Shown here: positions 9,444 to 17,986 of the stretch, one piece after another
How positions within the stretch are numbered: the stretch's first letter is position 1
Layout: each line of letters begins with the position of its first letter
From: Aggregatibacter aphrophilus ATCC 33389
GTDB lineage: Bacteria; Pseudomonadota; Gammaproteobacteria; Enterobacterales; Pasteurellaceae
DNA: 64,000 nt
Direction of reading: 5' to 3'
Assembly: GCF_900636915.1 (NCBI RefSeq)
Contig: NZ_LR134327.1
Span: forward strand, 1,116,001-1,180,000
Notes under the pieces: model-generated
What the model was told of the DNA's origin: nothing
Databases searched by the model: none
What the model saw: only the letters and a program-made list of their open reading frames with translations
Position numbers and translations under genes: made by a program

Positions 9444-10010
9444 TTATTTTTGAATGGCACGCCAAGTACGTTCGATAACCGACTCCAGCATATCCATTGA
9501 AACCCGTTGAGCAAATTGTTTGCATTTAAATGCAATATTGAGCGCGCTTTCCAACGAGATGGCAAACAGTAAGTGAGGCGGCAAATCACAGATCTCATCC
9601 GCCTCTGCAGCTTTTGTACAAAAATCATGCCAAATGCCTTGGTGCTCCCACTCTTTGCAAATTTCATAAAATCCGGGCAGAAATTCGTATTGTCCCATAT
9701 TGGCAACAATCGTTGGATCTTGTTCCAAAGAATGCCAAATATTCCACCACATTCGCCGATAGCGATGGAAAAACGATTGGCTTTCATCGTAATCTTTTCC
9801 CAAGGTTTCTTGGAAAGATTTAAAAATATATCGTGCGAACTGTGCCAATAATTCATCTTTATTCTTGAAATAAATATAAATTGTTCCCGGCGAAATCTTG
9901 GCTTCTTTGGCAATCTTGTGCATGGACAAGTTTGGCAAACCAACTGTCGCCATCAGATCATTCGTGGCGGTAAAAATTCGCTCGATCATATCTGTTTCTG
10001 ACTGAGGCAT
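9444..10010 (-). CDS. acrR: TetR/AcrR family repressor of the efflux operon
   Basis: A 188-aa TetR-family regulator. The N-terminal helix-turn-helix is at about residues 25-50 (MHKIAKEAKISPGTIYIYF), and the C-terminal ligand-binding region is divergent. It is the first gene of acrRAB, as in H. influenzae, where loss of AcrR raises macrolide resistance (family knowledge). The reading frame is intact here. A palindrome resembling a TetR-family operator lies 105 bp upstream. Confidence 0.92.
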   Translation of the reverse strand: MPQSETDMIERIFTATNDLMATVGLPNLSMHKIAKEAKISPGTIYIYFKNKDELLAQFARYIFKSFQETLGKDYDESQSFFHRYRRMWWNIWHSLEQDPTIVANMGQYEFLPGFYEICKEWEHQGIWHDFCTKAAEADEICDLPPHLLFAISLESALNIAFKCKQFAQRVSMDMLESVIERTWRAIQK

Positions 10011-10114
10011 ATAAATTAACTACTATAATTTGGGTTAATCGTTAGAAGTGCGGTTAAAATTTCGTTTAATTCGCACATTTAGGTAGGTCACATACAGTAA
10101 ATACAATAGCACTG

Positions 10115-10132
10115 AATGAACGTTCGTTCATT
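10115..10132 (-). promoter_or_regulatory. Candidate AcrR operator upstream of acrRAB
   Basis: AATGAA CGTTCG TTCATT is an 18-bp inverted repeat containing the perfect core GAACGTTC. It lies in the acrR promoter region, about 105 bp from the acrR start. Its size and position fit a TetR-family operator for autoregulation. Confidence 0.55.
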
Positions 10133-10168
10133 TTATTGATTTTTTATTTTTTAGCAAGCTAAAAATAA

Positions 10169-10198
10169 AAAAGTGCGGTGAAAAATCACCGCACTTTT
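10169..10198 (-). terminator. ftsN terminator built from an inverted USS pair
   Basis: Stem AAAAGTGCGGTGA (10169-10181) pairs perfectly with TCACCGCACTTTT (10186-10198) around a 4-base A loop, with T/A tracts on both sides. It lies 16 bp past the ftsN stop, and each arm is a full uptake signal core. Confidence 0.85.
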
Positions 10199-10214
10199 AT
10201 CGCAATCTTATTCA

Positions 10215-11069
10215 TCACATTCCTATGACAACACAGTTAATCACGCTTTTGGCTTTTTCCTGCATTTTCACTGCTGCATTTCGGTCACCTGCAGGGCCGA
10301 CCACGACCCGGTTCCAATCGGCACTTGCATTGACTCGGGCATTTAAGCCAAGTGCACTTAATTTAGCCTGTAATGCATCGGCTTGCGCTTTATTTTTAAA
10401 TGCACCGCATTGCAAGCCGTAGCGTCGTTCCCCGTTATTCGAGGTTTGTTGTGATGTCGGTTGTGAAGTCTGTGGCTGCGGCTGAGGCTGTGGTGCCGGT
10501 TCAGGTTTCTTCTGGGGCTCGCTTTTTACGATTTGCTCCGCTTTTTTCTCTTCTTTTGGCGATGTTGTTTTTTTAGCTTCTACCACTTGCGGTTTCACTT
10601 GTGGTTGAACCACCTGCTGTGCGACTTGTTGAGGTGGTTGAGTTGGCTGTTGTACCGCTTGTTGCGTTGTTGTTGCCTGGGTTTCAGCTGCTTTGCTACG
10701 CGCCAATTCCGCTTGTTTTTGTTCTTCTTCCATGGCTAGTAAAATCTTGCGTTGTTCTTCTGTTAGACGCATATTTTTATCTAATGACTTCGGATTATCA
10801 TCAATAGGCACAGTGCGGGTTTCTAAGGCTTTAATGTAGCTCCACACTTCTTCCGGACGATTTGGCAACACACTTTTCGGTTGTGTTTTTTCTGTCGTTT
10901 CAACAGGTTGAACAACAGGCTCCGGCGCTTTTTCTTTTAATAAATAAAGCCCAAGACCAAAAGCAGCTACCACAATGGCAGCAATAATAAATAGCAAGGA
11001 TTTGTTACTTTTTTTCTGTTTCTTCTTTTTCTTTGCACCGCTACGGGTGGCGTAATCACGTTGAGCCAC
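10215..11069 (-). CDS. ftsN: Cell division protein FtsN (SPOR domain)
   Basis: A 284-aa bitopic membrane protein beginning MAQRDYATRSG, like enterobacterial FtsN. A lysine-rich cytoplasmic stretch is followed by one TM helix (about residues 25-44). Then comes a long periplasmic linker with Gln/Pro/Val-rich low complexity (about 125-215). A C-terminal SPOR domain (about 212-284, RYGLQCGAFKNKAQADAL) binds denuded peptidoglycan at the septum. FtsN is the late divisome component that activates septal synthesis. It lies just downstream of priA, as in other gammaproteobacteria. Confidence 0.93.
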   Translation of the reverse strand: MAQRDYATRSGAKKKKKQKKSNKSLLFIIAAIVVAAFGLGLYLLKEKAPEPVVQPVETTEKTQPKSVLPNRPEEVWSYIKALETRTVPIDDNPKSLDKNMRLTEEQRKILLAMEEEQKQAELARSKAAETQATTTQQAVQQPTQPPQQVAQQVVQPQVKPQVVEAKKTTSPKEEKKAEQIVKSEPQKKPEPAPQPQPQPQTSQPTSQQTSNNGERRYGLQCGAFKNKAQADALQAKLSALGLNARVNASADWNRVVVGPAGDRNAAVKMQEKAKSVINCVVIGM

Positions 11070-11172
11070 AATAAAACCTGTTTAATCTAACTAAAATAAT
11101 TAACTATATGACAATAAAAAATTCCGCTAATTCTACTGAAAAATTGTCTTATTGACTACAACAAAGCCCAAA

Positions 11173-13371
11173 CTAGCCTAAATCTAGCGGATCCACGTCT
11201 AAAATCCACCGCACTTGAGCAGGTTTATTTAACTCGCTTGTCTGAAATTCATTTAACACTTGCTGCAAAATCGGGCGGGAAGGATGTTGCAACAATAATT
11301 GCCAACGATATTGCCCCGCTTTTTTGCTGAACGGCGCAGTGATAGGACCGAGAATTTGTAACTCAGGTGCAGTATGTTGCTTAACGCCATAAAAATACTC
11401 GGCAAACTGCGCCAATAGCTGTTCCGCATCCTCGCTATGGCGACTTTGGGCTTTAAATAATGCTTGCGAACTAAAAGGCGGCAATCCCATTTTATGACGC
11501 AACGCCAATGCTTGTTGGGCAAAATTATCATAGCCATGCTTCAATAAACTTTGTAATAGCGGATGCTCGGGATAATGGGTTTGCAATAACACTTCCCCCT
11601 GCTGCGCCCCTCGCCCCGCACGGCCTGCCACCTGCATATAAAGTTGAGCTAGCCGTTCTTCCGCACGGAAATCCAATGAAAACAAAGCACTATCCACATT
11701 TACCAATGCGACTAAGGTGACATTTGGGAAATGGTGTCCTTTCGCCAACATTTGCGTCCCGATAAGAATTTGGCTTTTGCCCTGTTGAATATCCGCTAAA
11801 TAACCTTCTAATTTTCCTTTGCGCGCCGTTGTGTCACGGTCAATACGGGCAATGCCGTAATTTGGGAAAACCGCTTTTAAGGTGTCTTCTAACTGCTCCG
11901 TGCCTAAGCCGGTGGTGATTAATTGGGTAGAACCACAATTGCCGCATTGGCGCGGAATCGGCTTTTGCGCACTGCAATGATGACAACGCAAGACATTATG
12001 TTGTTGATGATATGTGTAAGGCTTATCACAATGGCGACATTCCGCCATCCAACCGCATTCATGACACAGCAACACCGGTGCAAAACCGCGTCGATTTAGA
12101 AATAACAAGACTTGATTGCCTTTTTCTAAATGCGCCTGCATGCGTTTTAACAGGATTTCCGATAAACCGTTGCGCATTGACTGATGTTTTAAATCAATAA
12201 TTTGCTGTTGAAGTGCGGTGGAATGATTGGCTTTTTCTGACAGACATAAACGCTGATATTTTCCCTGTTGCACATTATTCAGACTTTCCAAACTGGGTGT
12301 TGCCGACCCCATTAAAACGGGGATATTCAGTTGTTTTGCATACACCACCGCCAAATCGCGAGCATGATAACGCCAACCGTCTTGCTGCTTAAAAGAAGCG
12401 TCATGTTCTTCATCGATAATAATCGCGCCTAAATCGGCAAATTGCGTAAACAGCGCTGATCGCGTACCAATAATGACCGCACTTTGCCCGCTACGCGCAC
12501 GTTGCCACACGTGTAATCGTTGCGTGTCATTTAAATTGGAATGCAACACATCAATCACCACGTTAAAACGGGCTTGGAAACGACTTACCGTTTGTGGCGT
12601 TAGCCCGATTTCCGGCACCAAGACCAACACTTGTTTGCCTTGATTTAAAATCTCTTCAATAAATTGCAGATAGATTTCTGTTTTGCCAGAACCTGTCACG
12701 CCGTCCAACAACCATGCTGCAAACCCTTGGGTAAATTTCAATTGGCTAAACACCAACGCTTGTTGTTTGTTGAGTGTTAATCGATCGGCTTTATTCACGA
12801 TTGGTTCACCGGCTAATTGTTGTTGCCAGGTTTGAATTTCCAGTTCTTGAGCGATTTCGGTAATGTATTCTTTAGCTTTCAACGCCGACCAAATGCCGCT
12901 ACCAAATGGGTTGTTGCCTTTTTCCATCCCATCATTTGCCGCCTGCAATGCTTCAAGCTGTTTTTTCGAGCGTTTTAGCAAACCTTGCACCAACGCTTGT
13001 TCACCAAGTGCGGTCGGTTTCCAAAAAATTATTTGTTTTTCCACCGCACTTTCACCTTGACGTAGCTTCACCGGCAATGCTTGGGATAACACTTCTCCCA
13101 AAGGCGCATGATAATAATTTGCTGCCCAATTTAAGAACAGCCAAATTTCCGGTGAAAACAGCGAAGTTTCATCCAGAGAGGCTAACACAGGCTTCAACTG
13201 TTCTTCAGGCACTTCCGTCTGTTCCACTACGTCAACTACAACGCCAACCCGCTTCTGCGTCCCAAACGGCACAAGCACCCGCCCCCCAACAACAACCTTC
13301 ATTGACGCAGGGAAGACATAGTCAAAATAGCGATGTAGCGGCACCGGAAGTGCGATTCGGGCAAATGGCAT
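11173..13371 (-). CDS. priA: Primosomal replication-restart helicase PriA
   Basis: A protein of about 732 aa. The N-terminal 3'-DNA-binding region comes first. The helicase core has Walker A GVTGSGKTE (near residue 228) and the DEEH box IIIDEEHDAS (near 320). The cysteine-rich zinc insertion has paired CxxC motifs between about 440 and 490. Motifs V and VI are GTQMLAKGHHFP and QVAGRAGRG. It reloads DnaB at stalled forks. I chose ATG 13371 (MPFARIALPVP). An in-frame GTG at 13386 would add five residues; neither has a strong ribosome site. Confidence 0.95.
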   Translation of the reverse strand: MPFARIALPVPLHRYFDYVFPASMKVVVGGRVLVPFGTQKRVGVVVDVVEQTEVPEEQLKPVLASLDETSLFSPEIWLFLNWAANYYHAPLGEVLSQALPVKLRQGESAVEKQIIFWKPTALGEQALVQGLLKRSKKQLEALQAANDGMEKGNNPFGSGIWSALKAKEYITEIAQELEIQTWQQQLAGEPIVNKADRLTLNKQQALVFSQLKFTQGFAAWLLDGVTGSGKTEIYLQFIEEILNQGKQVLVLVPEIGLTPQTVSRFQARFNVVIDVLHSNLNDTQRLHVWQRARSGQSAVIIGTRSALFTQFADLGAIIIDEEHDASFKQQDGWRYHARDLAVVYAKQLNIPVLMGSATPSLESLNNVQQGKYQRLCLSEKANHSTALQQQIIDLKHQSMRNGLSEILLKRMQAHLEKGNQVLLFLNRRGFAPVLLCHECGWMAECRHCDKPYTYHQQHNVLRCHHCSAQKPIPRQCGNCGSTQLITTGLGTEQLEDTLKAVFPNYGIARIDRDTTARKGKLEGYLADIQQGKSQILIGTQMLAKGHHFPNVTLVALVNVDSALFSLDFRAEERLAQLYMQVAGRAGRGAQQGEVLLQTHYPEHPLLQSLLKHGYDNFAQQALALRHKMGLPPFSSQALFKAQSRHSEDAEQLLAQFAEYFYGVKQHTAPELQILGPITAPFSKKAGQYRWQLLLQHPSRPILQQVLNEFQTSELNKPAQVRWILDVDPLDLG

Positions 13372-13680
13372 AAGATCTTTGTTCACAGAGAATGTAAAAT
13401 TTATTAAGGATATTATATAGGTAGATGAGACAAATTATATTAAAAAGTACATAGTACTTGCAAAGATGATTCTATTGCCACCATTTACCATATGTTCAAA
13501 AATAGACAAATATAAGTAAAAATGGTATGTTACTTAAGTTCAGTTTATCCAATTACATATTTTTAATGTTCTTCCTCGGAAGAGCAAAATAGTGTCATTT
13601 GCTAAACCATATTAATATGTTAATTAAATATCTTATCCATGCAAAAAAACTTAACTCAAGAAATAGGTTAACTCACTAAA
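13372..13680. other. AT-rich intergenic region between priA and the lic cluster
   Basis: No gene is seen in this 309-bp divergent interval. It is much richer in A+T than priA, so the compositional border of the glycan island falls within it. A small palindrome AGTACATAGTACT lies near 13445. No tetranucleotide repeat tract of the H. influenzae lic type is present. Promoters for priA and for the lic cluster are expected here, but I cannot place them with confidence. Confidence 0.4.
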
Positions 13681-14391
13681 ATGAAAAATTTTTTCAATTC
13701 GACCTTTTTTATATCTATGTGTCACCCATTCAACTCTCAAAAAAGAAAAGAAATAAGAAATAAAATCAGAGAAAATAAAAAAAACCTAGAAAGTAAACGT
13801 TTCTTATACTATGCCCCTGAAGCATTAAAGATATTATCTGAAGTAATATCAGAATATAAAAAACCGATCAAAATATGGCTAGAATTTGGAACCCTTCTTG
13901 GTTATTACAGAGAAAATAATATTTTACAAAATGATACAGATATTGACTTTGGTATAGAAGAAAATAATTTAATTGAGGATTTTATTCAATACCTAGAAAA
14001 AAGAGGATTCAAACTTTTACGAAAATTTATTATTAATAGCAATATTTCATACTTAAACAATTTCACTGCAGAATACACTATACAATACAAAGATAGTGTC
14101 TCTATTGATTTTTTTATATTCAAGAGTATAAAAAATAAAAAAACCTGTTATTGTTTTGATGAAAATAATAAAAGTTCATATAATGTAAGCTATATAGAAT
14201 ATGATAATTTTGAGTTAGAGAAAACAACTTTTTTGAATCAGGAATTTTATCGACCTAATAATATACAAAAACACTTAAGTTCCTACTATGGGGATGACTT
14301 TATGATCCCCAAATCCTATAGCTATGAAGATAGACCTAAAGATCGAGAAATACCATTAGATCAAAATACAGTAGGAATAAAAGTATCTTAA
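13681..14391 (+). CDS. LicD/fukutin-like phosphotransferase
   Basis: A 236-aa protein with the LicD/FKRP nucleotidyltransferase-fold signature at about residues 78-103: LEFGTLLGYYRE, then NDTDIDFGI, the metal-binding DxD-like pair. LicD proteins move phosphocholine from CDP-choline onto a sugar of LPS or teichoic acid. It leads a cluster whose next genes are licA, licB and licC, so it is probably the phosphocholine transferase, although in H. influenzae licD is last. The gene is very AT-rich and differs in codon use from priA. The first codons carry an A5 run followed by T6 (13684-13696), a possible slippage tract. Confidence 0.75.
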   Translation: MKNFFNSTFFISMCHPFNSQKRKEIRNKIRENKKNLESKRFLYYAPEALKILSEVISEYKKPIKIWLEFGTLLGYYRENNILQNDTDIDFGIEENNLIEDFIQYLEKRGFKLLRKFIINSNISYLNNFTAEYTIQYKDSVSIDFFIFKSIKNKKTCYCFDENNKSSYNVSYIEYDNFELEKTTFLNQEFYRPNNIQKHLSSYYGDDFMIPKSYSYEDRPKDREIPLDQNTVGIKVS

Positions 14392-14407
14392 AATAATAAA
14401 TACATGT

Positions 14408-15325
14408 ATGAATACCAAAAAGAAGTTTATAAAAGAATATAATCTTTTACTAGAATCCTTAAAAATTAAAGAAAACGAAGTCATAGAATTTTCCCTTATT
14501 GGAGGCATGACCAATACTAACTTCTTCCTAAATACAAGAAAGGGGAAATTTGTTGCAAGAATTTCTGGAAAAGCAACCGAGTTATTTATTAATAGAGATA
14601 ATGAAATTTACAATAGCACTATAACAGCTCGAAAATTTATCAGTCCAGATATAATATATTTTGATAATAAATCTGGTATAAAAATAAGTAAATATATTAA
14701 TAATGCTGAAACATTATCTCCCAAAACCACAAGAAGAAATTTTTATTTAATAGCTGATAAAGTTGCAGAATTACATACCTCAGATATTAAGTTTAAAAAT
14801 ACATTTATCGTTAAGAGCGAGTTTTTAAAATATTTGAACTTAATAAATCAAAATAACTATAAATTAGACGAATCATTCTTACAAATAAAAGATTCATTTT
14901 TAGCATTTTTGGATGAGGTAGAATATTTAAACACTAAGTTATGCCCATGTCATAACGACTTAGTCCCAGAGAATTTTGTATTAAATAAACAATCTAATCA
15001 ACTTTATATTATTGACTGGGAATACTCCGGCATGAACGATCCTGCTTGGGATATCGCATCTATCTTCTATGAAGCCAATTTCAACTGCAAAGATGAAATA
15101 GATTTCCTTAATTATTACTTATCTAGAATTAGTCATCCACCTGAAAATAAAAATTTCTTACAAAGAATATTAATGTATAAAATTAGCCAATGCTTACTAT
15201 GGTATTTGTGGACTATTATTAAAGAAAATAATGGCGAGTCTTTTCCTAATTATGCAAAAAATAGACTAAAAAATGCAAAACATTTAATTAAAGAATATAA
15301 GGTTAAGTATATTTATGAAAAATAA
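14408..15325 (+). CDS. licA: Choline kinase LicA
   Basis: A 305-aa protein-kinase-like fold enzyme of the choline/ethanolamine kinase family. The glycine loop is SLIGGMTNTNF (residues 28-38). The catalytic Brenner motif is CHNDLVPENF (about 181-190), and the metal-binding IIDWEYSGMNDPAWDIA follows (about 200-216). It phosphorylates choline in the cytoplasm as the first step of phosphocholine decoration. No CAAT repeat is present at the 5' end, unlike H. influenzae licA, so expression is not switched by that mechanism here. It overlaps licB by 11 bp. Confidence 0.88.
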   Translation: MNTKKKFIKEYNLLLESLKIKENEVIEFSLIGGMTNTNFFLNTRKGKFVARISGKATELFINRDNEIYNSTITARKFISPDIIYFDNKSGIKISKYINNAETLSPKTTRRNFYLIADKVAELHTSDIKFKNTFIVKSEFLKYLNLINQNNYKLDESFLQIKDSFLAFLDEVEYLNTKLCPCHNDLVPENFVLNKQSNQLYIIDWEYSGMNDPAWDIASIFYEANFNCKDEIDFLNYYLSRISHPPENKNFLQRILMYKISQCLLWYLWTIIKENNGESFPNYAKNRLKNAKHLIKEYKVKYIYEK

Positions 15326-16210
15326 AGTTAATCTGGGAGTGCTTCTTGCCTTATTATCTGGATTGCTTTGGTCATTAAACACATTGCTTTTCTCTATACT
15401 AATTCAACCTGAAGGAAATAATATTATAATATTTACTATAATCAGTGCTCTATATAATGATTCTAGTTCGGTTATTTGGCTACTTATTATTTTTCTAATC
15501 TTTTACGATAAAAAATCGGCTATTAATTTTAAACCAAGAAGAACTGACTTATTATTTGTTTTGTCATCTATAATTGGAGCATCATTAGGTTTATTTTTTA
15601 TATATTATCTATTCTTCTTTCTTCTGTAGAAATAACCACTATATTAACAATGTCATATCCAATAGTAGCTAGATTTTCAGTTATATTAGTAAATAAAAAA
15701 TATACTACAAAAGATATGATAACATTTATTCTCCTATGCATTGCAATATTAATATTAAGCAATGAAAGAGGTTACATATGGTTGCCCGCATTGATGTGTG
15801 CATTATGCTGGGCTATAGAAGGAATAATCTGTGAATATGGGGTAAAGAATTATCGCAACCCAGAAGAGGCACTGATGATTAGACAAATAACATCAACCAC
15901 CTTTCTTTTTATTGCCTTTTTTCTGATATCTAAATTTAACTCACAAAATAATCTATCAATAGTTAACCATCTGAATAATAGTTATCCAATCATATTTCTT
16001 TCTATTATTGGTTTAATATCATACCTATTTTATTATATATCTATATCTAAGATAGGCGCTGTAAAATCAATGTCTCTAAACATAAGCGCTGCTATTTTTT
16101 CTATTACCATCCTAAATATATTAAATGGAAATTATGAATTAAAATATATAATTTGCTCCACACTAATATTTATAGGAACACTTTTATGCATAAAGGATCA
16201 AAAAAAATGA
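15315..16210 (+). pseudogene. licB: LicB choline permease (DMT/EamA family), frameshifted
   Basis: Two reading frames (15315-15629 and on to 16210) together encode a roughly 298-aa, ten-helix drug/metabolite transporter like LicB, the choline importer. The first frame ends at a TAG at 15627. Adding one T to the T6 run at 15594-15599 joins the frames smoothly through GLFFYILSILLSSVEI and restores the full protein. The cause could be a real single-base deletion, slippage-based switching or a sequencing error. The gene overlaps licA (11 bp) and licC (ATGA, 4 bp), so the operon architecture is intact. Confidence 0.8.
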
Positions 16211-16905
16211 ATGCAATTATTCTTGCAGCAGGACTCGGTTCTAGATTTAAAGAATTAACAAAAAATAATCATAAGGCATTATTTAAAATAAATGAAACCC
16301 CAAATATTGAGAAAACAATTAAATATTTACAAGATATTGGGATTAACGAAATACATATAGTAACAGGCCATCAGGCTAATCTATTCTCTTATTTATCTGA
16401 CAAATATAATTGTAACCTAATACATAATATATACTACAAAAAATATAACAGTATTTATTCATTTTACTTAGCAATAAATCATTTTAATAATACCTTTGTA
16501 ATTGATGCCGATGTAGTATTATTAGAAAATCCGTTTTGCTATTTAAAAAATAGCACATACTATACTATCTTAAGAGACAAATCATCAAACAAGGAATGGA
16601 TACCGCTTCTTGATAGCAATAACAGATTTATTAAGACTATTGCTATTAGTGATCTCGAACTCCCTTCACTATTAGGGATATCATATTGGAATAAAGAAGA
16701 TTGTAACACTATAAAAAATCAGATAAATAATTATTTAAATGATGAAATATTACAAGATAAAAAGTTATACTGGGATAACATCCCATTAAAGTTGATTAAC
16801 GAAGGCAAGATAAAAGTAGAAGTTAATTTATTACCAATAAATAAAGCAGTGGAAATAGATGATATTTCAGATTATGAGAAAATAAAAGAAATAATTAAAA
16901 GATAA
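16207..16905 (+). CDS. licC: Phosphocholine cytidylyltransferase LicC
   Basis: A 232-aa nucleotidyltransferase opening with the sugar-nucleotide-transferase signature IILAAGLGSRF (residues 4-14), followed by KAL. The metal-binding aspartate pair is in FVIDADVVLL. LicC makes CDP-choline from phosphocholine and CTP. I start it at 16207, where ATGA overlaps the licB stop. The longer in-frame start at 16153 lies inside licB and is rejected. A nearly identical fold is used for other sugars, so cluster context is what points to choline. Confidence 0.82.
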   Translation: MNAIILAAGLGSRFKELTKNNHKALFKINETPNIEKTIKYLQDIGINEIHIVTGHQANLFSYLSDKYNCNLIHNIYYKKYNSIYSFYLAINHFNNTFVIDADVVLLENPFCYLKNSTYYTILRDKSSNKEWIPLLDSNNRFIKTIAISDLELPSLLGISYWNKEDCNTIKNQINNYLNDEILQDKKLYWDNIPLKLINEGKIKVEVNLLPINKAVEIDDISDYEKIKEIIKR

Positions 16906-16921
16906 ATTTTGGAGAAACACC

Positions 16922-16987
16922 ATGGAAAATTATTATTTTAATTTCAATACCCAAATAGAAAAGGAGAGTAGATGTAAATTAATTTAA
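16922..16987 (+). pseudogene. 21-codon ORF after licC, possible truncated gene
   Basis: A strong ribosome site (GGAG, 16910-16913) and ATG 16922 open a 21-residue frame (MENYYFNFNTQ...), closed at 16985. It starts 17 bp after licC in the same direction. The size and good initiation site look like the 5' stub of a former next gene of the lic cluster, cut off where the reversed glycosyltransferases begin. It could also be chance or a small peptide gene. Confidence 0.3.
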
Positions 16988-17030
16988 TTAACTGACAAAT
17001 TTACTTTAAAAATAGAAATCAGGTAATTTA

Positions 17031-17969
17031 TTAAAAAATCTTGCTAAATGTTCTATCTGAAGATAAAAGGTCCCAATACGTTAAGTTATCATCTAATTTT
17101 ATAGATAAAGGTTTAAATTTATAAGTTAATTTATGAATAAATGTTAATTCTTTTATTTCTAAATATTCCTTCATATTAAAGCAATCTCCTAATTTTAACT
17201 GTAATGTATGTGGGTTATTATTGGGCAAGTGATAAAGACTATTCCATTCCTTCTTCAGATCATCTGAAAAATCAATGATATTTCTAAAAATCAAATGTAC
17301 AAGATAATAGTCTCTTAAGTTATTCTCATGTTCCCAATAAGAAAATAAGCTATCCCTTAAACTAATTAACAGATTGTTTTTCTTAGAAGAATGAATAAAC
17401 CAACTTGAAATCAAATGTGTCTTATAATAAAAATCACCCTTTGGTGATGAAAACATAAATAAAGGAGCTTCTAAAATTTTTTTAGGTATTTCACCTGTCA
17501 ATAAAACTGTACTATCTATCCAAGTCCCACCATGCTCACAAAGCAATGCAACCCTAACAAGATCAGAGAAATGGGTATGGGTTATAATTCCTAAATTATA
17601 TTTTTTAATTATACATCCAGGCAAAGATACATATTGATTTAAGTTATCTTTAGTTAAAAGAATTATTTTTCTATTTTTACAGAAAAATCTTACTGAATTA
17701 ATACAATTTTTTACTATCTGAGGCGAGTTATCATAACCTTGCAACCAAAGCTGCCAAACTGGAAGATCTCCTTTAAAATAGTCTAAATTTTTATTAATTT
17801 TTATATTTATATACTTATTTAAATATCTTTTATTTCTACGAATTTTCTCCTGCTCAAGGCTTAATAAAATTGACATATATTTCCTAATTGCCTTTCTATT
17901 AGCTTTAGAGATCCCAAACAAAGAAATAAACTCTAAAAGTATTTTTTTTAAAATATACATAAGCAACAC
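17031..17969 (-). CDS. Capsular polysaccharide synthesis-type (GT32-like) glycosyltransferase
   Basis: A 312-aa protein of the Caps_synth/GT32-like family. The conserved block spans about residues 130-160: THTHFSDLVRVALLCEHGG followed by TWIDSTVLLTG. The HGGTWIDST element supplies the D-x-T/DxD-like catalytic centre. An upstream PVWQLWLQGYDNSPQIV segment (about 69-86) is typical of the family. It is presumably cytoplasmic and membrane-peripheral, adding a sugar to LPS or another surface glycan. It is AT-rich like the lic genes. It lies 17 bp downstream of the GT25 gene, forming a two-gene operon opposed to the lic cluster. Confidence 0.8.
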   Translation of the reverse strand: MLLMYILKKILLEFISLFGISKANRKAIRKYMSILLSLEQEKIRRNKRYLNKYINIKINKNLDYFKGDLPVWQLWLQGYDNSPQIVKNCINSVRFFCKNRKIILLTKDNLNQYVSLPGCIIKKYNLGIITHTHFSDLVRVALLCEHGGTWIDSTVLLTGEIPKKILEAPLFMFSSPKGDFYYKTHLISSWFIHSSKKNNLLISLRDSLFSYWEHENNLRDYYLVHLIFRNIIDFSDDLKKEWNSLYHLPNNNPHTLQLKLGDCFNMKEYLEIKELTFIHKLTYKFKPLSIKLDDNLTYWDLLSSDRTFSKIF

Positions 17970-17986
17970 CTAGTTTTAGTAATCAT

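Noticed and set aside
14408..14470. CAAT-type tetranucleotide phase-variation tract in licA
   Set aside because: No tandem repeat of four bases is present in or before licA.
16153..16206. Longer in-frame start for licC
   Set aside because: It lies inside licB in another frame; the ATGA overlap at 16207 followed by the nucleotidyltransferase signature is a better start.
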